A DNA stretch of 64,000 nt, taken from the NCBI GenBank assembly GCA_963643175.1, contig CAVIJF010000001.1:124001-188000 (forward strand), given 5' to 3'. Position numbers and translations under genes: made by a program. This document shows positions 53,349-61,853 of the stretch, in pieces. How positions within the stretch are numbered: position 1 is the stretch's first letter; every line of letters begins with the position of its first letter. This DNA comes from CAMEON01 sp963643175 (GTDB lineage Bacteria; Bacillota; Clostridia; Oscillospirales; CAG-272). The notes under the pieces are model-generated. The model was not told the DNA's origin, made no database searches, and was given only the letters and a program-made list of their open reading frames with translations.

Positions 53349-53675
53349 TCAGCTACGGGCTGCTCTCCGTGCGTTATAGCACGCATCGCAGTAAACCGGG
53401 CGATCCGTCTGGGGCTGGAATTTCAGCCACGCAACACCGCCGCATTCGGCACAGACGGCCTGATAACGGGGCTTGTCGGTCTTTTCCGCGCCGTTCTTAC
53501 GGGCATCGCGGCACGCTTTGCAGGTCTTGGGCTTGTTCTGGAAGCCCTTCTCTGCGAAGAAACGCTGCTCCCCAGCCGTGAATACGAATTCCTTTCCGCA
53601 TTCCTTGCAGACCAGAGTCTCGTCCTGATACACAGGCTCTGCCGCATTCACATCCATCACTTCGTCTTCGTACAT
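53349..53675 (-). CDS. Double zinc-ribbon protein (zf_Tbcl type)
   Basis: A 108-residue protein with two zinc-binding units. The first, residues 23-55, has the CKECGKEFVFTAGEQRFFAE signature and a closing CKAC pair (CxxC with wide spacing). The second, about residues 74-101, is CAECGG...CDAC. The family is common in Clostridia and has no established function; binding to nucleic acid or ribosome-associated roles are possible. GAGG precedes the ATG. Sits between the GH operon and the sigma-like gene. Confidence 0.88.
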   Translation of the reverse strand: MYEDEVMDVNAAEPVYQDETLVCKECGKEFVFTAGEQRFFAEKGFQNKPKTCKACRDARKNGAEKTDKPRYQAVCAECGGVAWLKFQPQTDRPVYCDACYNARRAARS

Positions 53676-53825
53676 GATTCCTTACCTCGCTTTGATTGAG
53701 TAAAAAGTTGTCCCTCGGCGGATTCGGACCGCCATCCCGCTTTACCGTGTTTTCCTTAAACCATCAGGACATACAGACCGGAACCGATATGCGGCAATCC
53801 GGCGGTGAATCAATCTGCGGTTCCC

Positions 53826-54419
53826 TTACTCCTCCGTCCGCGCCTCCAGGCGGCAGCGCAGCTTGCGGCGTATCCGGTATACCGCATTGTGAACAGACCT
53901 CTCGTCCTTGCCGAGCGCAGCGGCAATCTGTGTCACCGGCGTTCCCGCGACATACGCCCACCACACGCGGTTTTCGTACTCCGACAGGCTCCCCTGCACA
54001 AAGCGGCACAGTGCGGCAAAACGCTCCTCCGCCGCCACGCCTGCGGCGACGTCCTCCCTGTCCGGTACCAGCTGCTCCGTGAGCGGCACCACGGGCAGCC
54101 GGCGCAGTGTCTCCATGTGCCGCAGAGCGGACACCAGCCCGTTGCGCAGGCACACGCGCGCATACAGCCCGAACGTGACCTCCGTCTGCCCGGCATCAAA
54201 GGAGGAAAGCGCACCGAGAAAGATGTACTCCGCCTCTTCCGCCAAATCCTTCTTTTCCTGCGCCGTGCGGCAGGACGGGTAAAATCCGCTCAGCAGTGCC
54301 TGCACCAGCGGGTCATACTGCCGCCGCAGTGCGGCGCACGCCACCTGACTGCCGGTCTGTGCCTCTCGGATCAGCCTGCACACCTCGGCTGCGGCGATTC
54401 CGTCCGGATTCCGATTCAC
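53826..54419 (-). CDS. Sigma-70-like RNA polymerase sigma factor
   Basis: A 197-residue protein with sigma region 2-like (residues about 20-90: YDPLVQALLSGFYPSC, AEEAEYIFLGALSSFD) and region 4-like (about 140-190: SLSEYENRVWWAYVAGTPVTQIAAALGKDERSVHNAVYRIRRK split by short loops) segments. This plan matches SigH/ECF-size factors. The start is GTG at 54419 with AAAGGAG 7 bases upstream; the longer frame to 54542 would overlap the promoter. No anti-sigma gene adjoins. Regulon unknown. Confidence 0.82.
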   Translation of the reverse strand: MNRNPDGIAAAEVCRLIREAQTGSQVACAALRRQYDPLVQALLSGFYPSCRTAQEKKDLAEEAEYIFLGALSSFDAGQTEVTFGLYARVCLRNGLVSALRHMETLRRLPVVPLTEQLVPDREDVAAGVAAEERFAALCRFVQGSLSEYENRVWWAYVAGTPVTQIAAALGKDERSVHNAVYRIRRKLRCRLEARTEE

Positions 54420-54459
54420 CCCTGTGCTCCTTTCGCGGGTCACCCCGTCAATACGTGGT

Positions 54460-54488
54460 ATTGTAGCAGATTTTTTCTTGCCTGTCAA
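54460..54488 (-). promoter_or_regulatory. Sigma-A promoter of the sigma-like gene
   Basis: Consensus TTGACA (54483-54488) and TACAAT (54460-54465) on the minus strand, 17-base spacer. CCTGTC and GACAGG (54481-54506) form a small inverted repeat over the -35. Confidence 0.8.
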
Positions 54489-54521
54489 CAGATTTTTTTC
54501 GACAGGAAACGGCATACGGCA

Positions 54522-54591
54522 TCTGCCCGACCGGCTTTCCACAAATTCTTAGTGCATTTTGCACACAATTCGCAGCAGACGGTCGGGCAGA
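54522..54591. repeat. 12-bp inverted repeat with 46-base loop
   Basis: TCTGCCCGACCG (54522-54533) pairs with CGGTCGGGCAGA (54580-54591). It lies between the ecfT stop and the sigma-like gene promoter and lacks a T tract. It might be the 3' end structure of the ecf transcript. Confidence 0.5.
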
Positions 54592-54728
54592 ATAACGGAT
54601 TATTGCGTCCGTTTTGTGAAGATAATACAAGTATTTACGCTCATATTTGGCAAATAGTCTGAATTTTACGTGAACGCCGTGTGTTGACCGCAGTATCCTG
54701 TTTTGGTCACTTTACCGCCTGACACGGT

Positions 54729-55574
54729 TCAGCCTGCCTGCATGGTATACAGCCACCCATGCCGGGCGCCCTCGATGTTGATAATCACAATGCCGGCAAT
54801 CAGACCAGCCATAACCGCCAGCAGGACAAAATCCCGCGCGTGGCACCGTAGGACGCGCAGGCGCGTCCTACCCTCGCCCCCGTGATAGCAGCGGCACTCC
54901 ATGGCGGTCGCCAGTTCGTCTGCCCGCCGGAACGCCGAAGCGAACAGCGGGACGATAACGGGAATCAGCGCTTTGACACGGCTGGTAAGCGATCCGGTCG
55001 TGAAATCCGCGCCGCGCGCCTTCTGAGCCGACATAATCTTGTCCGTTTCATCCACGATGGTCGGAATGAACCGCAGGGCTATGGTCATCATCATGGCGAA
55101 GGTATGCACCGGCACGTGCAGTCTGGCAAGCGGGTACAGCAGGCGCTCGATGGCATCGGTCAGCGCAATGGGCGTGGTCGTGTAAGTCAGGAGCAGACTG
55201 GTTCCGATAACCATCGCCACTATCCGCAAAAGTATGAACAGCGCGTGGTACAGTCCCTTTTCATACACTGTGATGAAGCGCCAGTGAAACAGCGGATCGG
55301 CGCCCGCGTCCGTGACCCAGAAGATGTTCACCACTGCCGTAAACGCCATGATAAAAATCAGGGAGCGCACGCTGCGCAGGACAATCTTCAGGGGAATACG
55401 GCTGAGAAAAATCAGCCCCACAGCCGCCAGGACAAGCAGAACGAAGGAGAAGAAATTCTTGCACAGGAAGGATGCCACGATAAAGGCAATCGTGCAGATA
55501 ATCTTGATGCGCGGATCCATGCGGTGGAGCACCGAGTCGGCGGGATAGTATTGCCCCAACGTCATACCCTTCAT
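54729..55574 (-). CDS. ecfT: Energy-coupling factor transporter membrane subunit
   Basis: A 281-residue membrane protein, the T component that couples the ATPases to interchangeable substrate-binding S components for vitamin uptake. About five to six hydrophobic segments occupy residues 25-130 and 250-270; the coupling helices carry the Ala-Arg-Gly signature in QKARGADF. It overlaps ecfA2 by 4 bases. No S component is encoded nearby, so this is likely a shared group II module. Confidence 0.94.
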   Translation of the reverse strand: MKGMTLGQYYPADSVLHRMDPRIKIICTIAFIVASFLCKNFFSFVLLVLAAVGLIFLSRIPLKIVLRSVRSLIFIMAFTAVVNIFWVTDAGADPLFHWRFITVYEKGLYHALFILLRIVAMVIGTSLLLTYTTTPIALTDAIERLLYPLARLHVPVHTFAMMMTIALRFIPTIVDETDKIMSAQKARGADFTTGSLTSRVKALIPVIVPLFASAFRRADELATAMECRCYHGGEGRTRLRVLRCHARDFVLLAVMAGLIAGIVIINIEGARHGWLYTMQAG

Positions 55575-56521
55575 CGGCGGTTCCCTCCTTCCCTGTCAGA
55601 GGGCAGTCCGAAAACCTGCGCAAGCGCCGCTTCCGCCGCCTCCAGCGTGTACAGTCCGGGGTCAAGCGGCATACCGCCCTGCCGGAGCAGAACCGACAGC
55701 CGCGTAATGACCGGAATATCCAGCCCGACCGCTTCCAATTCATCGGCACGGGCAAACACCTCGTCCCGCGTTCCCGCCATCAGCAGGTGCGCGTGCGCCA
55801 TAACCGCCACGTCATCGCAGTACTGCGCCATATCCTCCATGCTGTGGCTGACAATCAGCACGGTGGAACCGGTCTGCCGGTTGTAGGCGCGGATGCCCCC
55901 GAAAATATCCCGGCGTCCCTGCGGATCCAGCCCTGCCGCCGGCTCGTCCAGCACCAGCACTTCCGGGCGCATTGCCATAATGCCCGCAATCGCAACGCGG
56001 CGCTTCTGACCGCCGGACAGGTCGAAGGGGGATTTGTCCATCAGAGACGGGTCTACCCCGGCGAACGCCACCGCTTCCGCCACGCGGGCGGCAATCTCGT
56101 CCGCGGACAACTGCATATTGCGGGGACCGAAGGCAATGTCTGCCCGCACGGTTTCCTCAAACAGCTGATATTCCGGATACTGCATGACCAGCCCGACGCG
56201 GAAACGGACCTTGCCTATCTGTTTCGGCTCCTGCCATATGTCCTGCCCGTCCAGCAGAACCCGCCCCGCCTCCGGGCGCGACAACCCGTTCAGAAGCTGC
56301 ACCAAGGTAGACTTGCCGGAACCGGTGTGACCGATCAGTCCGGTGATACGTCCCCGCCGGATATCCAGTGTCACGTCATCCAGCGCCTTTGCTTCAAAAG
56401 GCGTCCCCGCGGAGTAGCGATAGGTAATATGCTCCAGCCGGAGCATCACGTCCCTCGGTACGGCCGGCACTGCCGGTGCAGGATTTGCCGGGGGCGCCTG
56501 CCTGTTTTTCTTTCTCATCAT
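55571..56521 (-). CDS. ecfA2: Energy-coupling factor ATPase A2
   Basis: A 316-residue ABC ATPase. Walker A is GHTGSGKST, the signature is LSGGQKRRVAIAGI, and Walker B is VLVLDEPAAGLDP, with a C-terminal region as in EcfA'. The first 25 residues are a basic, Pro/Ala-rich extension and may be over-called. It follows ecfA1 by 9 bases. Confidence 0.95.
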   Translation of the reverse strand: MMRKKNRQAPPANPAPAVPAVPRDVMLRLEHITYRYSAGTPFEAKALDDVTLDIRRGRITGLIGHTGSGKSTLVQLLNGLSRPEAGRVLLDGQDIWQEPKQIGKVRFRVGLVMQYPEYQLFEETVRADIAFGPRNMQLSADEIAARVAEAVAFAGVDPSLMDKSPFDLSGGQKRRVAIAGIMAMRPEVLVLDEPAAGLDPQGRRDIFGGIRAYNRQTGSTVLIVSHSMEDMAQYCDDVAVMAHAHLLMAGTRDEVFARADELEAVGLDIPVITRLSVLLRQGGMPLDPGLYTLEAAEAALAQVFGLPSDREGGNRR

Positions 56522-56530
56522 ATGCGGTAC

Positions 56531-57448
56531 TTACTTCCCTGCCTGTATCTTGCCTCCGCCGGTGCGCCATGCATCCAGCAGTGCGGCGGCACACTGCTCC
56601 GGTGTGTTCAACTCTCCCCGGATGCGCACGCCGCGCACCTGCAGGTACTGCACGGCGGCGGTGCACTGCGGGACATCCAATCCTGCCGTGCGCAGCGTGT
56701 CCGCCTGCGCGAACACCTCGCCCGGCGTGCCGTCCAGCAGAATATGTCCGTCCGACAGCACGATAACGCGATCCGCCCGTGCTGCCTCGTCCATATAGTG
56801 CGTAATGGACAGCACCGTGATGCCCTCCTCGCGGTTGAGCTTCTCCATGGTAGCGAGTACCTCCCGCCGCCCCAGCGGATCCAGCATGGCGGTGGATTCG
56901 TCGAAAATCATACAGCGCGGCTTCATGGCGATAATACCCGCGATGGCAACGCGCTGCTTCTGCCCGCCGGACAGCCGGTGCGGCTCGTGATGCGCGTACT
57001 CACTCATGCCGACCGTCGCCAGCGCGGTGTCCACCCGTTCCCGCAGATCCGGGTTTGGAATGCCCAGATTCTCCGGTCCGAAGGCGACGTCCTCCTCCAC
57101 AATGGTGGCGACAAGCTGATTGTCCGGGTTCTGGAACACCATGCCGACCTGCCGGCGCAGTTCAAGCAGATCCTGCTCGATCAGGTTGTCTGCCATGACG
57201 TCCCGCCCGCCGACCAGAATCTGCCCTTCCGCATAGGTGTAATCGTCAATGACCAGATTTATGAGCTTGGCAAGCGTGGACTTTCCTGACCCGTTGTGTC
57301 CGAGGATTACCGTGTACTCGCCTTCCCGGATGGTCAGGCTGATGTGCGACAGCACCTGCTGACCGCGCCCCTCCTCGCCGGGGTAGGCATAGGACAAATC
57401 CCTGATTTCAATAAAGGGCGCACCCTTTTCCCGTTCCCGATTTTCCAT
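56531..57448 (-). CDS. ecfA1: Energy-coupling factor ATPase A1
   Basis: A 305-residue ABC ATPase pairing with EcfA2. Walker A GHNGSGKSTLAKL, Q loop MVFQNPDNQLVATIVEEDVAFG (characteristic of EcfA), signature LSGGQKQRVAIAGI and Walker B CMIFDESTAMLDP are present; the Walker B glutamate is followed by S rather than P. Start at 57448 is supported by AAAGGAG 9 bases upstream. It lies 25 bases after the methyltransferase gene. Confidence 0.95.
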   Translation of the reverse strand: MENREREKGAPFIEIRDLSYAYPGEEGRGQQVLSHISLTIREGEYTVILGHNGSGKSTLAKLINLVIDDYTYAEGQILVGGRDVMADNLIEQDLLELRRQVGMVFQNPDNQLVATIVEEDVAFGPENLGIPNPDLRERVDTALATVGMSEYAHHEPHRLSGGQKQRVAIAGIIAMKPRCMIFDESTAMLDPLGRREVLATMEKLNREEGITVLSITHYMDEAARADRVIVLSDGHILLDGTPGEVFAQADTLRTAGLDVPQCTAAVQYLQVRGVRIRGELNTPEQCAAALLDAWRTGGGKIQAGK

Positions 57449-57473
57449 CCGGCTGTTCTCCTTTCCGCCCCCG

Positions 57474-58352
57474 TCAGGCTTCCCAGCGGACACTGCCGCC
57501 GCACGGCAGCGGCGATCCGGTCTGCCGGACGGGCAGGCACAGCTCGCCTGCCTCGGTGTGCCCGCCGTGGCGGGGCTTTATGCTCAGATCGGTGATGTAG
57601 CGCATGGTCATGGGCGACAGCCCGGTCGTGTAGGTGTTGAGCAGGAAGAAAAGCGCGTTGTCCGACAGCAGCTTTTCCGCCTGCCCGACCAGTCCGCTCA
57701 CGCTGTCCTCCAGTTTCCAGACCTCGCCCCCCGGTCCGCGCCCGTAGGAGGGCGGATCCATGATGATGCCGTCGTAGCGGTTGCCCCGGCGTATCTCACG
57801 CTCCACAAACTTGCTGCAGTCGTCCACGATGTAGCGGATGGGTGCCTCGGCAAGCCCGCAGAGACGGGCATTCTCCTTTGCCTGCGCGGTCATGCCCTTG
57901 GAGGCATCGACGTGCACCACTGCCGCCCCTGCCGCCGCCGCCGCGACGGTTGCGCCGCCGGTATAGGCGAACAGGTTCAGCACGCGCACCTGCCGTCCCG
58001 GCTCCGCCTCCCGCGCACGGCGGATGAGCGCGGAAAACCAGTCCCAGTTCGCCGCCTGCTCCGGGAAAAGTCCCGTATGTTTGAAGCCCATCGGGCGCAG
58101 TACGAACCGCAGCTGTTCGCCGTAGCGGATATGCCACTCGGCGGGCATTGTGTTCTTCACCCACGCACCGCCGCCGGTCTGGGAGCGGCGGTAGATGCCG
58201 TTTGCCTTCTTCCACAGGGGGGAGGCGGCGCATCCGCGCCAGATGACCTGCGGGTCGGGACGGATAAGGATATAGTCCCCCCAACGCTCCAGCCGTTCGC
58301 CGTCCGATGTGTCGAGAAGCTCATAATCCTGCCAGTTGTCTGCGCACCACAT
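57474..58352 (-). CDS. Class I SAM methyltransferase (RlmI-like)
   Basis: A 292-residue SAM-dependent methyltransferase related to the PF10672/RlmI group of rRNA methyltransferases. The SAM motif is VLNLFAYTGGATVAAAAAG, followed by HVDASKGM, and the catalytic-site IIMDPPSYGRGPGG. No PUA domain precedes it, unlike full-length RlmI. GGGAGAGG precedes the ATG; it lies 15 bases after ruvC. Substrate is probably RNA but unproven. Confidence 0.88.
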   Translation of the reverse strand: MWCADNWQDYELLDTSDGERLERWGDYILIRPDPQVIWRGCAASPLWKKANGIYRRSQTGGGAWVKNTMPAEWHIRYGEQLRFVLRPMGFKHTGLFPEQAANWDWFSALIRRAREAEPGRQVRVLNLFAYTGGATVAAAAAGAAVVHVDASKGMTAQAKENARLCGLAEAPIRYIVDDCSKFVEREIRRGNRYDGIIMDPPSYGRGPGGEVWKLEDSVSGLVGQAEKLLSDNALFFLLNTYTTGLSPMTMRYITDLSIKPRHGGHTEAGELCLPVRQTGSPLPCGGSVRWEA

Positions 58353-58367
58353 ATACTTTTCCTCTCC

Positions 58368-58868
58368 CTACTTCCTGTTGTAGTATTCCGCCAGCCGGGA
58401 ACAGCCGGTGTGCGCGTGGCACACCGCGATCGCCAACGCATCCGCCGTGTCGTCCGGTCTGGGCGGTGCGGGCAGATTCAGCAGTTTTGTCACCATGGCG
58501 ATAACCTGATGTTTTTCCGCCAATCCGTAGCCGACCACCGCCTGCTTGACCTGCATCGGCGTATACTCCGCCATGGGAACGCCTGCTTCGGCACCGGCAA
58601 GCAGCACGATGCCCCGCGCCTCCGCCACGCGGATGCCGGTGGTGATATTCTTGGTAAAGAACAGTTCCTCTATTGCCATCTGCTCCGGGCGATATTTTTT
58701 CAGCAGTGCATTCATGCCGCGGCGTATGGTCAGGAGGCGCTGCGGCGTTTCCATGCCCGCCGGGGTTTCGATGGAACCGTAGCCCAGCGTCCGGAAACGG
58801 GAGCCGGCGTACTCCACCACGCCCCAGCCGACAATGGCAAGTCCGGGGTCTATGCCGAGTATGACCAT
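58368..58868 (-). CDS. ruvC: Crossover junction endodeoxyribonuclease
   Basis: A 166-residue RNase H-fold nuclease that cuts Holliday junctions. The catalytic acidic residues are visible: D7 in LGIDPG, Glu in AIEELFF, and the Asp pair in PDDTADALAIAVCHAH. The start at 58868 fits the family and has GGGAGGA upstream; the longer frame is not supported. ruvA and ruvB are not adjacent. First gene of the ruvC-methyltransferase-ecf run. Confidence 0.95.
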   Translation of the reverse strand: MVILGIDPGLAIVGWGVVEYAGSRFRTLGYGSIETPAGMETPQRLLTIRRGMNALLKKYRPEQMAIEELFFTKNITTGIRVAEARGIVLLAGAEAGVPMAEYTPMQVKQAVVGYGLAEKHQVIAMVTKLLNLPAPPRPDDTADALAIAVCHAHTGCSRLAEYYNRK

Positions 58869-58901
58869 ATGCAGTCCTCCCTTCCGTTCCGTAAACAATT
58901 T

Positions 58902-58930
58902 ATTATAGCACAAAACGCCCGTCAAGTCAA
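58902..58930 (-). promoter_or_regulatory. Sigma-A promoter of ruvC overlapping an upstream terminator
   Basis: TTGACT (58925-58930), 17-base spacer, TATAAT (58902-58907) on the minus strand. The spacer and -35 lie inside the hairpin that ends the beta-helix gene. Confidence 0.72.
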
Positions 58931-58946
58931 ATGCCTGACGGGCGAA
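58911..58946 (-). terminator. Intrinsic terminator of the beta-helix lipoprotein gene
   Basis: CGCCCGTCA and TGACGGGCG form a 9-bp stem followed by TTTTGT on the minus strand. Confidence 0.72.
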
Positions 58947-59018
58947 TTTTGCCTGTTTCGGTGCCTTTTTTCGTGCAGTTGTCACAGTCAGCCTGCTATC
59001 CTGCCGTGTGCGCCTCTG

Positions 59019-60722
59019 TCAGGCAATGTCTTCCTTGTAGCGGCAGCGCTCGTAGGTGTTGTCCTGTATGGTAGCGGAGGCGGCGCGGCGGACAAAGATT
59101 GCCGTCCGGCAGCCCGAGAATGTGTTGCCTGTCACGGTCACGCTGCCGTGTATCGGCTCGCTGCTGCCCAACTGCGCTATGCTGTCATGGCAGACCCGCA
59201 CGCATACGGCGGCGTGGTCTCCGTCAACCGTGCCGACCCGCTCAAAGGTGCATCCTGTGACCGTCAGCGACTGCACGGGTCCCATCTCGTACCAGCTGCG
59301 CGTGTCCGGTGCCACGAGAACGCCGGACAGGCGGATGTTGCGCAGGGTGCAGTCCCGGATGATTGCCGTGTCCGACTGAATCAGGAACGCCCGTGCGCGG
59401 CTGCGCTCCACGTGACAGCCCGTAATCAAGACGTCCGGCGCGTTGGAGCGGTTGCGGAGCAGCGTCCCTTCGCCGACCCCGTCCGGAACCGAATCCAGCG
59501 TCAGCCGCCCCTGCACGTTTCGCACCGTCCGTGCAGTGCCGAGCAGATTCAGATTCCCGTCATACAGGTCAATTTCATCGCCCTCCTGCGCCCAGCCGGA
59601 GTCCATTGCCGTAGCGGTGCCGGGCGTAGTCGTGGTCAGCGTTCTGTCACTGACCGCCTCCACCCGCCCCATCAGGGCGTGCGTGTTGAGTGCGTCGTCC
59701 CCCAGCCCCACAAAGGTGCAGTCCCGCAGAATCAGATTCCCGCGCATACTCTTGATGTGGAATGCATCCTGGTTGGAGGCAAACAGCATTTCCGTGTCGT
59801 CCGGTGGCACGACGCGCATCCGCTCGACCGTCATGTCCCGGTTGTTGCCCGTGGCAATGCAGATGGCGCTGGGACTGCCGCTGACAGTCACGTCCGCAAT
59901 GGTCAGCCCCCCGACGCCCATGACATTGAACAGCGGCGCGGCATAGGTCGCAGAGGTAAAGCGCAGGCAGATGCGGTCGCCGACCGCACCGTACCGACCG
60001 GCAAAGGAATACGTCCCGTCCGCAAGGCGCACCAGATCTTCGGGCGACGTTTCGCTCAGATACCACTCGTTGCCGGGAACATTCTCCTTGCTGAACAGGT
60101 TGACGCAGTAGACATACTCTCCGCCCGCCGCCGTGTTGCCTGTCAGGGGACGGATAAGCGTCCGCTCACCGTCAAATCCGGTAATCTCACCCGACAGCGC
60201 CGAAGGTTTCCGGTAGCGGACGGTCAGCCCCCGGATGGAAATATCCTGACAGTCCGACAGAGTAAACACATTGGCAAGCATATAATCCGCCTGCACCTGA
60301 TAGCGGGTATCATCGTAGCTGGCATTGACAAGCTGTGTGTCCTGCCCCACCAGCGCAATCTGCCGCTTCCCGAGCATCCGGATTCCGCCCATCAGCCGAT
60401 CCGCCGCGATGAAAAAGCTGCCGGCAGGCAGACGGATGACCGTACCGGCTGCCGCATCGGCTATCAGACCGTTGATTTTCTCCAGATTCTGCGCGGCGGC
60501 GGACACATCATCCGGCACAAGCCCCTCGGCGTCCACGACCTTGGCGGCGTCCTCCCACGTCGGAGCTGTTTCACTGTCGGTTCCGGTGTCGGTTCCGGAC
60601 ATCCCGTGCTCTGAAGTATACTCCGCGGACGTGCTCTCTACGTCCGGTGCGCCCTGACAGCCTACTGATGCCAGCAGGCATACTGCCAGCGCCATTGCCA
60701 GTCTTTTTCCGGTTTTTCGCAT
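59019..60722 (-). CDS. Parallel beta-helix repeat lipoprotein
   Basis: A 567-residue secreted protein. Residues 1-22 look like a lipoprotein signal (hydrophobic core, then SVGC). From about residue 70 the sequence is made of beta-helix coils: LNASYDDTRYQVQADY, QDISIRGLTVRY, LTIADVTVSG, NLILRDCTFVGLGDDALNTH, SVTVTGNTF, as in pectate lyases and right-handed parallel beta-helix enzymes acting on polysaccharides. No catalytic residues could be fixed. AAGGAG precedes the ATG; it is monocistronic. It probably binds or cuts a glycan at the cell surface. Confidence 0.85.
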   Translation of the reverse strand: MRKTGKRLAMALAVCLLASVGCQGAPDVESTSAEYTSEHGMSGTDTGTDSETAPTWEDAAKVVDAEGLVPDDVSAAAQNLEKINGLIADAAAGTVIRLPAGSFFIAADRLMGGIRMLGKRQIALVGQDTQLVNASYDDTRYQVQADYMLANVFTLSDCQDISIRGLTVRYRKPSALSGEITGFDGERTLIRPLTGNTAAGGEYVYCVNLFSKENVPGNEWYLSETSPEDLVRLADGTYSFAGRYGAVGDRICLRFTSATYAAPLFNVMGVGGLTIADVTVSGSPSAICIATGNNRDMTVERMRVVPPDDTEMLFASNQDAFHIKSMRGNLILRDCTFVGLGDDALNTHALMGRVEAVSDRTLTTTTPGTATAMDSGWAQEGDEIDLYDGNLNLLGTARTVRNVQGRLTLDSVPDGVGEGTLLRNRSNAPDVLITGCHVERSRARAFLIQSDTAIIRDCTLRNIRLSGVLVAPDTRSWYEMGPVQSLTVTGCTFERVGTVDGDHAAVCVRVCHDSIAQLGSSEPIHGSVTVTGNTFSGCRTAIFVRRAASATIQDNTYERCRYKEDIA

Positions 60723-60819
60723 ACCGCATCTCCTTTTTTACAGAAGGAGGAGCCAGCCACGCTTCCGGACTTGCTCCCCCATAAGGTATTCTTTTGTGGC
60801 GCTTCCGTCCGCTGCCGCT

Positions 60820-61599
60820 TTACTCCGCAGCCTTGACAGACGTGATGTGCGGGTTCGCACCGTTGTACCAGTACAGGAAACCCTCCATGTCGATCTTGTC
60901 GCCGACCTTCAGTGCCTTGACCGCCTTGTAGACATCGCTGTCCTTGCCGCACAGGTAGGACTCAACCGTGAAGGTGTAGGTCTTGCCGTCCAGCGTCACG
61001 TCAAAGTACAGGTCGTCGCCGTCCTGACCGGAGCCGTTCCACTTGTACAGGTACACAGCGTCATTCCCATCGGCATCCTTCTTGGCAGCCACGGTCATGC
61101 CCTTGAAGGACACGAAACGGTTCATGTAGGTTGTCAGATCGTCGGTGCCAAGCTTGGCGGTCACATCGATGGCAGGTGCTACGTAGCTGCCCTCCAGAAC
61201 CTTATCCAGCGTGCCGTTCATGATTTCAATCTCGCCTTCCCACACTGCCTTGGTGCCGGAAACGCGGATCTTGGTTCCGACGGTCAGCTTGTTGTACTGA
61301 TCCTCTTCCATGGGCAGGTCGTAGATGAAGTACGCGCCGTCCTTGTCCTGCGTGTAAACAGTCGCCTTTCCGACGCCCTTGTCATCCTTCCACCAGGACT
61401 GCTTTGCCTGCACATAGGCTTCAACCGTCACCTTGCTGTCGGTCTCGGCGGCAAGGAACTCTGCGTAGGTCAGCACCTTCACATCGTCGGCAGTTGTCTG
61501 GCTCTCGGTAGCCGTCGTGGGATCCTTCTCTGTGCTCTGGCAGCCGAACAGCGTCAGCGCCGCGAGGGCTGCGAGCAGAACCGCAAACAGTTTTTTCAT
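60820..61599 (-). CDS. Lipoprotein with OB-fold-like repeats
   Basis: A 259-residue lipoprotein (signal MKKLFAVLLAALAALTLFGC, lipobox LFGC). After a Thr/Asp linker the mature part contains two similar units: TYAEFLAAETDSKVTVEAYV with ATVYTQDKDGAYFIYDLPM, and LTTYMNRFVSFKGMTVAAK with DAVYLYKWNGS, an arrangement seen in bacterial OB-fold (YhcR-like) proteins. No enzyme motif found. The start at 61599 is set by the signal peptide and AAAGGAGAG. Confidence 0.78.
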   Translation of the reverse strand: MKKLFAVLLAALAALTLFGCQSTEKDPTTATESQTTADDVKVLTYAEFLAAETDSKVTVEAYVQAKQSWWKDDKGVGKATVYTQDKDGAYFIYDLPMEEDQYNKLTVGTKIRVSGTKAVWEGEIEIMNGTLDKVLEGSYVAPAIDVTAKLGTDDLTTYMNRFVSFKGMTVAAKKDADGNDAVYLYKWNGSGQDGDDLYFDVTLDGKTYTFTVESYLCGKDSDVYKAVKALKVGDKIDMEGFLYWYNGANPHITSVKAAE

Positions 61600-61735
61600 G
61601 ATTTGTCTCTCCTTTTCCGAATGCAAATAGGAAAATCCGTTTATTGCGCATCCGCGCACGGCCAAGCGAACCGCGCACAGCGTTTTCACAGGCTTTCCCG
61701 GTTGTCATCTGCGGGACATCCCCACAGACACCTCT

Positions 61736-61764
61736 ATTATAGCAAACTCTGCGTGCAAAGTCAA
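61736..61764 (-). promoter_or_regulatory. Sigma-A promoter of the OB-fold lipoprotein gene
   Basis: TTGACT (61759-61764), 17-base spacer, TATAAT (61736-61741) on the minus strand; leader about 130 bases. Confidence 0.77.
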
Positions 61765-61853
61765 GGACTTCCGGGAAAAAATATAGAGAAAGCAACGCTC
61801 CTTTCACTTCAGAGGGTACAAACCCAATAGGAACATACTTCCTGTTTCCAAAC

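Noticed and set aside
57558..60614. 1018-codon plus-strand open frame
   Set aside because: It is antisense to the methyltransferase, ruvC and beta-helix genes, has low-complexity composition and matches no family; a by-product of high G+C.
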